Assembly (NCBI RefSeq): GCF_001659605.2
Contig: NC_035175.2
Span: forward strand, 32,521,705-32,585,704
Source: Manihot esculenta
Lineage: Eukaryota > Streptophyta > Magnoliopsida > Malpighiales > Euphorbiaceae
Length of the DNA: 64,000 nucleotides
Direction of reading: 5' to 3'
The position numbers and the translations under genes are program-made. Shown piece by piece: positions 11,505 to 22,668 of this stretch (its first letter is position 1; each line of letters starts with the position of its first letter). The notes under the pieces were generated by a model. The model made no database searches. It was not told where the DNA came from and saw only the letters and a program-made list of their open reading frames with translations.

Positions 11505-13078
11505 TGTTAGTGTATATGCCCTAGGCCATTATCTTGGGCCTTTTTGTATGTCGTTTTGATTATTAATAAAAGAGATTTTTATCATTATTATTTATTTGCA
11601 TGTTACATAATAATGATTATCATCCCTGGTTACTTATTATTATATTGATAATAATAAAATATAACTGGTATGATTATTGATTGATAATCATGAGATGATT
11701 ATGTATATGTTGATATAATTCAATAATCATAAATACTTGTTAGAGAATAAAGTATTGGATAGACCCGCATTGAGATCACCACATAGGCCATTGTCATAAG
11801 TGAATATCAAAGTAGTTATGTCTTAATCCTTTGACTTGAGATTGTCATAGTTTCCAACATAAGGACTATTATGTTTTGACATAACCAAACGTTGTCTTTA
11901 ATCGGACAATCATAAAGGTTATGATTGAACATAATAGAAATTATGTAGAGGATAATGAACAATCAAGATAGGATTTGTCCCTCTCTTTGAGAGAGATATC
12001 TTCTGGGCCCCTCGATAAGTGAGACTAAGAAATTATGGCCGTACTCAAATGAATTGATAGTGTGATCAATATTATTTGAATTTATAAGTCTACTTAGAGA
12101 TCGAGAAATCATAAGTTTGAACATTATAAGTTTGACATTGACCATGACTTATGTTCAAACTAGATATCATGTGACAAAGGGATTAATTCATGTTCTATTT
12201 ATTAGGCTTTATCGGACTATTGATCCTCATATTAGTTGGGTAGTCATAATGTCTTGCTAGAGGCCACTTATGACTTATGGGTCTTGTGGGACTGGGCCTA
12301 TTACCAATTAATATGAGCCTATTGGGTCACACACAAAAGAACATTGTTGATGTGCTATGTCATATTAATGGGCCAAAAGCCCAAAGCCCATTAATATAAT
12401 TAATAATAAGAAAGTGTTATTATTATTAATAATTAATATAATTAATAATAATAAAGTGTTATTATTATTAATATTAATTATTAATATAATTAATAATAAT
12501 AAGTGTTATTATTATTAATATTAATTATTAATATAATTAATAATAATAAAGTGTTATTATTATTAATCATTTATTATTATGAGATAATAATATTTAAAAG
12601 ATCTGCAGTCTATCTGTAAGTGTTACAGATAAAGGACTCTATCACATAAGATATTTGAGTATCTACAATATTGTGATAGTGGGTTATGAACACAACTCCT
12701 TTTAGGAAAAGGAGTTGTGGGAAAAATAAAAGACTGAAACATATAAATACCCCTTCTACGAATTGTGGAAGGTACGTGTGGTTTTGAGAAAACTCAGTCT
12801 AAAAGATTGCAGATTGTGGAGCACATAATCTATCCATCTTTGAGAGAGCTAGCACTCTAGAAGGATAGAAAACGTTCGTGTGGATACCATTGAGGGTGTT
12901 CGTTTGAAAAGGCAGCACCATCAGTCCGGCATTGTATCTTCTTGACGAGATTAACAGGTTAGTCTCATATCCATCTTTTGAATTAAACGAAGCACTCAGA
13001 TTCTGGGAAAGGAAATCAACAAAGATTTTATTTTTCCGCTGCGCAAATGGGTTGCAATAATCTCAGGATTTTCCAACA
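11505..13078 (+). mobile_element. Copia 3' LTR, full length
   Basis: TGTTAGTGTATATGCC starts right after the purine tract GTGGGAGAT, and the LTR ends TTTTCCAACA, giving TG...CA termini and 1574 bp. A TATA-like ACATATAAATACCCC lies near 12740. It is the better-preserved of the two LTRs and shows what the 5' LTR has lost. Confidence 0.88.
12391..12570 (+). repeat. AT-rich tandem repeats in copia 3' LTR
   Basis: About four copies of a unit of roughly 50-60 bases contain AAGTGTTATTATTATTAAT followed by ATTAATTATTAATATAATTA. Each unit is itself nearly self-complementary (TAATAATAATA against TATTATTATTA). The region is absent from the deleted 5' LTR. Confidence 0.75.
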
Positions 13079-13358
13079 GTTGAAACCTTTCCACAAGGAT
13101 GAGGGTGAGCCGAGTAGAGGGGTGTCTCAACGGGCACCAGCTGCTGTTGGCAAGAGCTATGCCAACCAAGTGAAGGAAATTGTATCTTATCGGGTAGTGC
13201 CAAGGAGAGCCAAACATCCAAGCTACAAGGAGTATTTGGTACGATGGAAGGGCTTGTCCGATGCTGAAGCAACTTGGGAGCATGAGCTCAACTTATGGGA
13301 GAATGAGGATGAGGTGCTAGCCTACTGGCAAGGAGCGATAAGGGCGTCGCCACAATAG
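13079..13358 (+). pseudogene. Second copy of chromovirus chromodomain end
   Basis: From 13079 (GTTGAAACCTTTCC) the sequence repeats 5186-5464: LKPFHKDEGEPSRGVSQRAP, then the chromodomain EYLVRWKGLSDAEATWE and the stop at 13356. The frame is open but has no start of its own. Differences from the first copy are few and nearly all transitions. It is the host sequence into which the copia element appears to have inserted. Confidence 0.9.
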
Positions 13359-13369
13359 CTAGAGGAGAA

Positions 13370-14577
13370 TGTTACTGATCCTAGGAGCTCCCCTAAGTCC
13401 AACTGGCTGGATGGCCCAATTGGCCATCATTAGGGGCTGTTGTAGGCTGGAAATTGGCTGGAGAGCCTTGATGGGCTAATTTGCCAAAATTGGATGCGAT
13501 TGCCTAGCTCGGATTGGCCAGTAGGCCTGTGGACGGATTGGCTGGCAGGGTGGAAGGCCTGCCAGGCGGAACGGATAGGCGGAAGAAATCTGCTGGGCAA
13601 AATCAGCCAACAGGCAGCTCAAATGCCCCATAGGCCTACCGAGGATAAGCTTTGATATCCCGTAGGCCAACCAGGAATGAGCTGGGAAGCCTCGTAGGCC
13701 AACCGTGGATAAGCTCGGATGTGCCGTAGGCCTACCGAGGATGGGACCGCATGACCCGTAGGCCTGCCAAGGGGAAATTGGGATACTTGGCAAAGCTGAT
13801 TGCTGCAGGGAGGCACAATCCGCAGACTTGGCTTGGACAGCAGGAATGATGGGCCACGGAACCTCGACAAGGCAGGCAGACCTCCCCGATTGGCCAACGG
13901 GCTTGATAGTACAAGACTCCATGGTTGGCCAGGGAACTTGGCAGGATTGACAGTCCATAGGCCTGTGACCTTGCTGAGCGCCCGAGGCATGGGGGAAAGG
14001 TGCGCAGGCCATGCCCCAACACGTCCCAGACCCGTGGCAGCCCCTCCAGGCAAAGATGGGGGAAGATTGGCGAGTTCTCCAGAGAATTTTATAACCACCT
14101 GGATGAGTGTCGGCAACGCCCCAATTTCAAGGCAATCAGCCCACATGAAAGCCTCTGATTGGTCCAGTTAATCCAATGGCCAGGAAATTTTCTTATTTTC
14201 TTAAATTTTCTCAACCATTAGATGAGGAGGTGGGGGAACACTATAAATACCCCCTCCCCCTGCTGGAATTGTACAAATTGTGCATGTTGCATTCTGAGTG
14301 AGTGTGTTGTATAGAGTGCTCTTGTAATTATGTTCTTAATCAATACAATAGTAAGCTTCCCCACATTCAATCTTCTGCAATCACTCTTCTTCCTTCTTTA
14401 TTACTTGCGTTCATTAGCCAATTGCTTCCAAGGATGCTGTGCACTCTGCTAAGTTCAACCTCCTAAAGGTGAACTGCTGCTGGTGAGAAGACTGACTTAG
14501 CCCAAGGGAAGTGGATTAAGTGCCGCACGTGGCCTTGAAGAGACGAAATTACTGAGTTTTTTGGTAAGGAATGTGAC
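13370..14577 (+). mobile_element. Chromovirus 3' LTR (second copy)
   Basis: TGTTACTGATCC follows the purine tract AGAGGAGAA, and the LTR plausibly ends at GGAATGTGACA (14577), giving near-complementary TGTTAC/GTGACA ends. A TATA box (CACTATAAATACCCC) lies near 14240. The right end is my best guess, because no complete second LTR or target duplication is available for confirmation. The repeated phrases GTAGGCCTACCG and GTAGGCCAACC in 13630-13770 form a loose tandem array. Confidence 0.65.
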
Positions 14578-15150
14578 ACTCTTAGGCACCATCTACTTGT
14601 TAGGCTAGGTAGTTTACCGGGTACGAAGGCTACCCCTTTGATCAACAAGTTGAGGGCTGATCTTGACGTAAAAAATTAGCTCAAATTCGAAGGTGGGACT
14701 TTTGGTAGGCAATACATGAATGTTAATTCGCGATTTCAATATTTATTCTTCTATTCAAGATAAGTGGAGTGCGAGCAGGTAAATTAGAGCTTTATAGTTG
14801 TGCATTGCTATTTTTTTATGAGGACCGATGAAAGTTCAGTTTAAAGACAATAGTTTTACTTGATTTAATAAGCACCAAGATTATACTAAGTAATGGAATG
14901 TCATCATAAGGAACTTAGTAAAACAGCTTAGTGGGAGTGTTTTCCCAGATGTCTACTTATCCATAAAAAGATAATAGAGTTTGATCATCGCCTTTTAGTT
15001 TTTTGGTCTAATTTGTTTATTTATTTCCTATAAATGTAATGTTTGGAATATATTTCTTGTCAAAAAATAATTGAATTCAATTAATTTCTATGATAAAAAG
15101 AATCAGTTAATTGAAATAAATTTTAATATAATAAAATTTAATTAAATTCT
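14578..15150. other. AT-rich stretch, no gene seen
   Basis: There is no long frame, tRNA or recognisable repeat between the chromovirus LTR and the CACTA terminus. It is the local target DNA of both insertions, or an unrecognised older remnant. Confidence 0.6.
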
Positions 15151-15153
15151 TTT
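15151..15153. repeat. 3-bp target duplication of CACTA element E (TTT)
   Basis: TTT precedes the left terminus at 15154 and TTT (61259-61261) follows the right terminus at 61258. CACTA elements make 3-bp duplications. The bases are low in information because both lie in or near T runs. Confidence 0.6.
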
Positions 15154-15550
15154 TACTACAAAAAAGACTATCAGCGACGGATTTTTCCGTCGCTGATAGT
15201 CAAAAATCTGTTGCTAAAACTTTCAGCGACAAATTTCCGACGGACTCAAATCTATCGCTTAAAGTCATGTCGCTAATTTTTTTCGACGGATCAGGATTCC
15301 GTCGAAAAGAGTAGCAATGGATTTCCGACAGATTTCAGATCTGTCGGATAAATTTGCGACAGATTTTTCAACGGATAATTCTGTCGGAAATTTTTGCGAC
15401 GAACGCTATTCATCGCTAAATCCGTCGGAAATTCCAAATTCATCTATGAACAATCCGTCGCTAATCTATCAGAAATAATTAGCGATGAAAAATTTCCGTC
15501 GGAAATATTAACACATTTTAACGAATATTCTCACAAATCCGTCGCTAATC
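15154..15550. repeat. Left terminal and subterminal repeats of CACTA element E
   Basis: The terminus is followed by an inverted repeat of the phrase ATCAGCGACGG / CCGTCGCTGAT (15169-15199). About fifteen further copies of CCGTCG, GCGACGG, TCCGACGGA and relatives occur in both orientations to about 15548. In this family such motifs are binding sites for the element-encoded DNA-binding protein. Confidence 0.85.
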
Positions 15551-16144
15551 TGTTAAAATTCAATAAAAAAATAATTTATTTAGATATTTCCTGTATAATC
15601 AAATAATTTATAATTAAAAATCATATTTAATATAAATCAAACATCATTCATAATAATTATAATTAATGTTCATAATATTTAACAATATTCATAAAATTTA
15701 AAATAAATCCATAATATTTAACAATGTTCATAAAATTTAAAATAAATTCATAATACTTAATAATGGTCATAAAATTTAAAATAAATTTATAATATTTAAC
15801 AATGTTTATAAAATTTAAAACTAATCTATGAATTTGTTGAACCATCTAATAGGATGTCCCAAGTTCGGACCTCTAGTTCGAACTGATGATGAGGATGCGT
15901 TTGCTTGCCCCCCTAATGCTTGTGGAGTGTGCTCCTGTGTTTCCTCTTGCACCTGTACTGCCTCATCTATTTCATTCATAGAGAGCTGCTGGATATGTCC
16001 TCTAGATGATACTGCTCTTCGAGGTATCTGAAAAAATAATTGTCCATAATTTTAAATTAACAATAAATAGAAACAATATATAAAATCATAATCAAATATT
16101 AAATCTATAAATATATATAAAAATATGATATACTTTACAATGTA
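15551..16144. other. CACTA element interior, 3' of transposase, with local repeats
   Basis: At 15660-15830 a unit of about 47 bases (ATAATATTTAACAATGTTCATAAAATTTAAAATAAAT) recurs about four times with changes. The rest to 16144 is AT-rich. A short frame at 15828-16031 has no recognisable domain; it could be a remnant of a terminal exon, but I cannot support that. Confidence 0.5.
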
Positions 16145-19100
16145 TCATTCAGAATCATCTTCTAAGTTGACATCATCATCGCTATCAACACCATCAACTT
16201 CTAAATCGTCATCTGACTCTTCAATGTCCTCTTCCTCTTCCTCATCCTCTTCCTCTTCCTCTTCCTCATCCTCTTCCTCTTCCACCACTCCAAGTGGTTG
16301 TTGCACATTTTGCAATTCATTAACATCCACCTCAACTATAATACTTGAATCAAGTAACATTGTGGGATCATCAAGTTCGGTTGTTGGTACAATTTCTTGA
16401 GGTCTTGAGACATCATCATCCTGATAAGCAACATCACTGGAGTTTTGCTCATTTGAATTGATGTTAACCATGGAAGGTCCAATATTGTAAGTGCTCCTAG
16501 CTTTGGTTTTGAAAACCGCACACCAGTCAACTCTGACTTTATTGATTTTAGGGTATTTAATATAGCAAACTTGATGAGCTTGTTGAGCTAAAATAAATGG
16601 ATTAGATGATACTAGCCTTAATTTGACATTGATTTCCAAAAGACCATGTTGAGGATGGACTCTTACCCCTCTATTAGTGTCAAACCATTCACACTTGAAA
16701 ATGATTATCTTGTTTCCCTCTCCAAAATACTCTAATTCTAATACCTCATTCAGCAAGCCATAGTAATTACTTTCATATTCATTATAACAACTTCCTTTAA
16801 CCCATACACTACTATTTAATGTTTTTCGCTCTCTACCATAATCATGTCGATGGAATTTAAATCCATTCACAAAGTATCCTTTATATGATTGTACTTTTCG
16901 GCTGGGCCCTTGAGCTATTTGATAAATGCAATTATCAACTTCTTTCCTTCCCACCTAATGTTGAAACATTAAGTTAGAAGTCAACAATAATGCACATGTT
17001 AAAATCATCACTTGCAATACTTACATAGTCTTTTAACCAATTAGCCAGTTCTTGCTCTCGCATTCGCTCAATTTGTTGATCGCTGATATTTGGTATTGTT
17101 TCTCGTAAATGAGAATAAAAAATCCTACAAAAAAAATTATTTTTTTTGTATCATAATTTATTTTACCATTAATATATTAATATTTAATTTAAATCACTTA
17201 CTCAATAAACGGATCAATTTCAGGACAACTCAACAATACATATAAATATGTTGCGCGATACTCTTCATTTGACAACATTCTGCCATGATCCAAATGCCCA
17301 AAAGGCCGACCTGCATGAGTGAAAATCAAAAGGCGTCCCATAGGTTCTACATATCCACCAACATGATTTCTTGGAACTCTATTTAGCCTTGTCGAGATAG
17401 ATGGCTCAAAGTAGTGTTAGCAAAAAGATGAAATTTCCTCAATAATATATGCCTCAATAATTGAACCCTCAACAGAAGCTTTATTTTTGACTTTTTTCTT
17501 CAAGTCAAAGAGGTATCTAGTAAAAGAATAATTAGACTGTTAGTTAGTTTATTTGACATTTATTTACAATACATCATATATAAATATTTAGTATTGCATT
17601 TACCGTTCAAAGGGATACATCCTACGATATTGCACAGGTCCACCTACTTTTGCCTCGTATGCCAAGTGAATAGGTAAATGCTCCATTGAGTCAAAGAAAC
17701 CGGGTGGGAATATCTTCTCCATCTTGCAAATGCTCTCAACAATATTTTTTTCTAAGATATTCAAATTTTCTTCTGTGAGTGTAGTTGCAGTTATGTCTCT
17801 AAAAAAATGACTCAACTCAGTCAAAGCATCCCAAACTGCTTTAGGCAATATGTCACGAAATGCAATTGGTATCAGTCTTTGCATCAATATGTGGCAATCA
17901 TGGCTTTTTAATCCATAAAATTTACAATCATTCACACTAACAGACTGAGCAATGTTTGAAGCATAACCGTCAGGCAACCTCAAATCCTTAAGCCACTGAC
18001 AAATTAACCGTTTCTGTTCTTTATTCAAAGAATAAGTGGCTTTAGGTTTGTACACTTTACCATTATTATACAACAATTCTAACTCTGGACGATTGCAATG
18101 GACTTTCAAATCTTGTCTTGCCTTGATATTGTCCTTTGATTTGCCATTCACATCCATAACCGTGTAGAATATGTTATCAAACACATTCTTTTCTATATGC
18201 ATAACATCCAAATTATGTCGAAGTAAATTTGATTGCCAATATGGAAGCTCCCAAAATATACTCTTTTTTACCCAGTTATGCTGTACTCCAAACCCCGGTA
18301 TTGTTTGCTTGCCAGCAGTTGTTCCAAACACAATATCACTCAACAAATTAACTCAATATTGTATAACATCACTTGCCATACGAGAAGGAGGAGGAGTTTT
18401 TTCTATGAAACCTTTTCTAAATTTATCTTTCTGTCTTCGATATGGATAGTTAATAGGAAGGAATTGATGATGACAATAAAAAAAAGATGGCTTCCCACCA
18501 TGCTGAAGTATAAAGGCCTTACTATTTTCCATACAATATGGACATGACATTCTACCATGTGTGCTCCATCCAGATAACATACCATATGCTGAAAAATCAC
18601 TTATTGTCCATAACAATACTGCTTTCATTTGAAAGTTTTGGTTAGAATTAGCATCATGAGTCCAAACTCCTTCATGCCACAACAATTTCAGCTCATCAAT
18701 CAAAGGCCTCAAAAAAACATCCAAACTTTTTTCAGGGCTTTTAGGACCTGGAATTACCATATTCAGAAACATGTAAGGTTTTTTCATTGCCATCCATGGA
18801 GGTAAATTGTAAACTACAAAAATTACAAGCCAACAAGAATACGGATTAGACTGTTGCCCAAAAGGATTGAATCCATCAGTACATAATCCAAGTCGAACAT
18901 TTCTTGGATTAGATGCAAACCAAGAGTGGGTGCGATCAAAATGTTTCCATGCCTCACTATCAACAGGATGCACCATACTATCATCTATATGTTGGTTAGA
19001 AGCATGCCAAACCATATGTAGAGCAATTTTGGATGACATAAAAAGTCTTTGGAGTCTGGGAATCAAAGATAAATATCGCAACACTTTAAATGGTCTCTTT

Positions 19101-19876
19101 TTTCGTCGCCCCATAAATGATTGTATTGGTTTATATCGAGGGTGACCACATATTGTACATGATGTTCTGTCGATGTTTTTTTGAAAGTACAACATATAAT
19201 TGTTTACACAAACATTGATTTTTGTATAACCAAGGCCTAGAGTGGACATCATCTTCTTCGTATTATAAAAATTATCTGATAAGAGGTTTCCTTCTGGTAG
19301 CATACTTTTTACTGTTCCCATAAACTTATTAAAACAACTATGACTAATGTGAAATTCTGACATTAAGTTCAGTAATTGAGATACAACAGATAACTTGGTA
19401 TAATTATTGCAGCCTTCCCATAATGGCACATCCGCACCATGTAATAATTCATAGAATTTTGAAACTTCTAAGTTCGACTCCATTGTTTGATTGCCCATTT
19501 CAGAACGACCAACTCCAACTGTACCATAATTTATATCCATTGCTTCTATGACCATGCTTCTATAACAATTGATATTGTTGGTCGTAGCAAGATAATCAGT
19601 AGACTGTTCCTCAAGTTGTTCAGATTCACCATGCGCAATCCACTTAGTATATTCTCCAATAAATCCACTTTTGTAAAGGTGATAAGTAACATCTTGCCTA
19701 TTCTGAAATTTTCTATTCTGACACTTTGAACATGGACAACGAATTTTATCTTGGTATGTAAACTGTACTTGTGCATAGGCAAAGTTTAGAAATGTCTCCA
19801 CTCCAATCTCAAATTCAGAATTAAGAAACCCATTTTGATCTAGTCGCTCATACATCCATCTACGATCTACCGACAT
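16145..19876 (-). pseudogene. CACTA transposase (TNP2-type), four exons, two premature stops
   Basis: Exons read on the minus strand: 19876-17604, 17516-17202, 17124-17025, 16954-16145. All introns have GT...AG ends, and the joined length is exactly 1166 codons. The N-terminus MSVDRRWMYERLDQNG with CPCSKCQN is the transposase-associated domain. The TNP2 core includes CTICGHPRYKP, DGFNPFGQQSNPYSCW and SAYGMLSGWSTHGRMSCPYC. HNLDVMHIEKNVFDN and the region after DCHILMQRLIP match the DUF4218 type. The last exon holds a DUF4216-type region (YYGLLNEVLELEYFG, FKCEWFD) and a long Glu/Asp tail. TGA at 18353 and TAA at 17417 break the frame. The intact protein would bind the element ends and excise it in the nucleus. 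Confidence 0.92.
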
Positions 19877-20468
19877 GATAAATATATTCTGAAATATAAA
19901 TAAATTCAACTTTAATTATATACTAATTTAACAAATCAAACACACTAATCAATTTAACAATACATATCAAAGTAAAGTTGAATGAAGGCACATAAAGTAA
20001 ACCGATCAAGCCGAACTATACATATCAAGGAGTAATACATATTAATAAAATTATATATTATTATTATTATTATTTTAAAATTTATAAAATGACTTATTCT
20101 CTATGCCTTTGTCTGGATTATGCCTTTTGGAAGGATTAATGAATGTAAACACCTTTTGGAAGGATTAATTAATTTGAACAATAGAGAGATTATGCCCTTC
20201 TATATTTGTTGTAGAGTTATTGGCCAACTTAAAAATTATCATTCTTCCACCAAATCTCTATGCCTTTGTCTGGATTATTCTGTTTGTAAGAAAATAATTC
20301 TTATATGTTTTGAATTCTTCAATTAAAAAATAAAAATTTTCTTATTTAAAATTAATAAATAAGAATCAATTGAATTTTTATAAAATTTTTTATTTTAAAT
20401 AAAGGGTATAAGAATATTGTTACAGCCAATTTATTTTAAATAAAGGGCATAATTATTAAGTAGTTAAC
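19877..20468 (-). other. Proximal part of the presumed first intron of the transposase gene
   Basis: On the minus strand ATATTTCAG (acceptor AG at 19890-19889) lies 13 bases before the transposase ATG, suggesting a spliced 5' leader. The remainder is AT-rich, with a partial duplication of ATGCCTTTGTCTGGATTAT (20102 and 20260) and no coding signal. The retrotransposon nest begins at 20474. Confidence 0.5.
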
Positions 20469-20473
20469 ACTTA
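20469..20473. repeat. 5-bp target duplication of element A (ACTTA)
   Basis: ACTTA at 20469-20473 and ACTTA at 60155-60159 bracket element A exactly. This proves that both outer LTRs belong to one insertion despite 29 kb of nested DNA between the two parts of its gag. Confidence 0.95.
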
Positions 20474-22589
20474 TGTAACGACCCCAAAATGGACCGTCAC
20501 CGGCGCTAGGATTCAGGTCGGCTTAAGGCCGCCAGAACCCGTAGCAAGCCTGCTATACTCTCTGTGTACTTGTAAATCTCATATTAAGCCTGGTTTTTTA
20601 CATGCTCATAAAACTGTTATAAAACAGACCATGTACACAAAAGATTTACAAAACAACTGGATCAAGCACAATTCTATCTCTATACAACTATTACATCTCT
20701 TTATATTATTACATGTCCACTCTATACTATTACAAAGCTCTTTACTCTTTCTGTACTCTGTTGATCTTCCCTTGAACAACCTGTACCCTGAACCTGCAAG
20801 ACTGGGGTTAAGGGAGTGGGATGAGCTCTATCGCCCAGTGAGTAGAACAGTAGAACATATCATTAAAACATGATCTTATGGAATGCATTATAACACATAC
20901 AATCCACATCAAGGGTAAACCTGTCACCAAATAGTCCCAGTATCTCATATCAGAGCGTAGTCAAAGGCACCTGGATTTCCTGTCTCATATATGTATATAT
21001 GTATATAACACCTGTACTTACCATTGCCAGGGCGTAGTCACAGGCTCCTGAACTTTACTATACTTGCCAGGGCGTAGTCAAAGGCTCCTGGACTTCTATA
21101 CCTTGCCAGGGCGTAGTCAAAGGCTCCTGGACTTATCTCAGTGATTATTGGATCATTCAGCATTCACCCACATTAACAAATAACTATGCAATGCAATATA
21201 TTCGTGGATTCTAATGCAATCAACCTACTGCATACCCATGATGCATGAACTATGCTAAAAACATTCCATTTCTCAATTAAAAGAATTAAGTTTAGTTCCA
21301 CTCACCTCTGTCTATCTGGACTGACTCTGCAGGCTCTGGAGACTCTGGAGCAGTACTCACTGCTGCTCTCTCTGGTTCCTCTGGTCTGTGTAGGCACAGA
21401 TAAACTCAAATGAGGGACCAAACTAACTCAAGAACAACTCTATTAAACTCCCCAAGAATCCCCTTAAACTCACTCACACATCCCTGAAAAGTATGCAAAG
21501 GAAAGCTGGACAGAACACTTTCGGCGGCAAGTTCGGCGGCCGAAAGTCCTCTCCAAAACCGAAACTCATGCACCTTCGGCGGCCGAATCTCAACTTTCGG
21601 CAGCCGAACCCTTTCGGAGGCAAGTTTCGGGGGCTGAAAGGCACTCCAGAGACGAAAGTCTCTAACCTTCGGCGGAACCTTCGACAGCCAAAACACCCCT
21701 CCAGAGCCGAAAGTCCAAAAGCTCGGGGGCAAGCTTGGGTAGCCGAAGCCACCTCCTCATGGGTTCGGCGGCCGAATGTACCTTCGGCTGCCGAACCTGA
21801 GTTCCTCAGCAAGGCAGAAACTTGCTCTGCCTCTCGCCAAATGCAGAAAACTCTCCCAATCTCAACCACCTCAATTCCTCAACTTGCATACACCCGAGTA
21901 TATGCCCAAAGGGGTCAAAAACTACCTAAAAACCCCAACAAATAGCAACGCATAACACATACACAAACTTTTCTCACAAACGCATCAAAACTCTCTTTTA
22001 ACCCTATTCATGCAACTCTCCCCCAAAACCTCAAAAATCTTCCATAAATCATGAAAACAAGCTCAGGATCTTCACTTACCTTTTTAAACCAAGAAGATGA
22101 ACGATCCTAACGTGGAGGTTTGGAGCAACTCTCCTTCAAACTCTCCAAACTTTAAAATTCAAGGTTCTAACTCAAAACCTTCAAAATAACATAAAAATCA
22201 ATCAAATCTTTGCAAGAGGTAATGAAAACATGAAGAAAACTAAAAAAGGACAGGGTCTCACCTCAGAAAGTGAAAGAAAAACGGCAATACTTATCCTTTC
22301 AACCGACTGAGGGCCTTTTATAGGTGGCTGGCCAGACCACCTTCGGCGGCCAAACGTGAAACCGAAAGCCATGCATGTTCGGCGGCCGAATGTCACCTTC
22401 GGCGGCCGAACCTGGCTTTTCTGCCTTGGTTCTTTTCTTTCAAAAACTCATTCCTTTTTAACTTTAAAACCTTAAAACATACTATATTACTTTAGAAAAA
22501 CATAACTCTTACCCTTCTAGAGGATTCCGACATCTAGGATTCCACCGGACGACAGGAATTCTGATGTCAGACTCTCGCCGGGTATTACA
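20474..22589 (-). mobile_element. Element A 3' LTR
   Basis: The LTR runs TGTAACGACCC to GGTATTACA on the plus strand, 2116 bp, and carries palindrome clusters at about 21519-21800 and 22340-22410. Compared with the 5' LTR it lacks about 140 bases near 20583. A TATA box (TTTTATAG on the plus strand) is near 22317. Confidence 0.95.
20940..21145 (-). repeat. Minisatellite in LTR of A (unit about 44 bp)
   Basis: GCCAGGGCGTAGTCAAAGGC followed by TCCTGGACTT recurs about four times with short variable spacers. The same array is present in the B LTRs (27822-28012, 54616-54808) and is expanded in the A 5' LTR (57527-58702). Each unit can pair with itself (CCAGG...CCTGG). Confidence 0.85.
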
Positions 22590-22603
22590 TTATCCCCCCC
22601 TTA
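22590..22603 (-). other. Polypurine tract of element A
   Basis: On the minus strand a purine run (AAGGGGGGGATAA) directly precedes the 3' LTR. It primes plus-strand DNA synthesis. Confidence 0.88.
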
Positions 22604-22668
22604 AGAACATTCATCCTCGGATGTTCCTAAAACAATAAATAATCACATAAAAAGGAGGAAAACTAACC

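Larger units (their letters stand above)
5801..13078 (+). mobile_element. Ty1/copia retrotransposon, defective, with rearranged 5' LTR
   Basis: The element has a 5' LTR remnant (5801-6554), an initiator-Met primer site, a long leader (6569-7895), decayed gag-pol (7896-11490) and a full 3' LTR (11505-13078). The order protease, integrase, RT, RNase H is that of copia. The left edge does not begin with the LTR terminus and the right flank is chromovirus chromodomain sequence, so no target duplication can be recognised. It lies between two diverged copies of the same chromovirus segment. Confidence 0.9.

Noticed and set aside
16125..16400. Plus-strand Ser-rich frame (runs of Ser)
   Set aside because: It is the antisense of the Glu/Asp tail of the transposase last exon.
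15154..19909. A domesticated host gene derived from a CACTA transposase
   Set aside because: The frame has two premature stops and is still bounded by terminal repeats and a target duplication, so it is a dead transposon gene.
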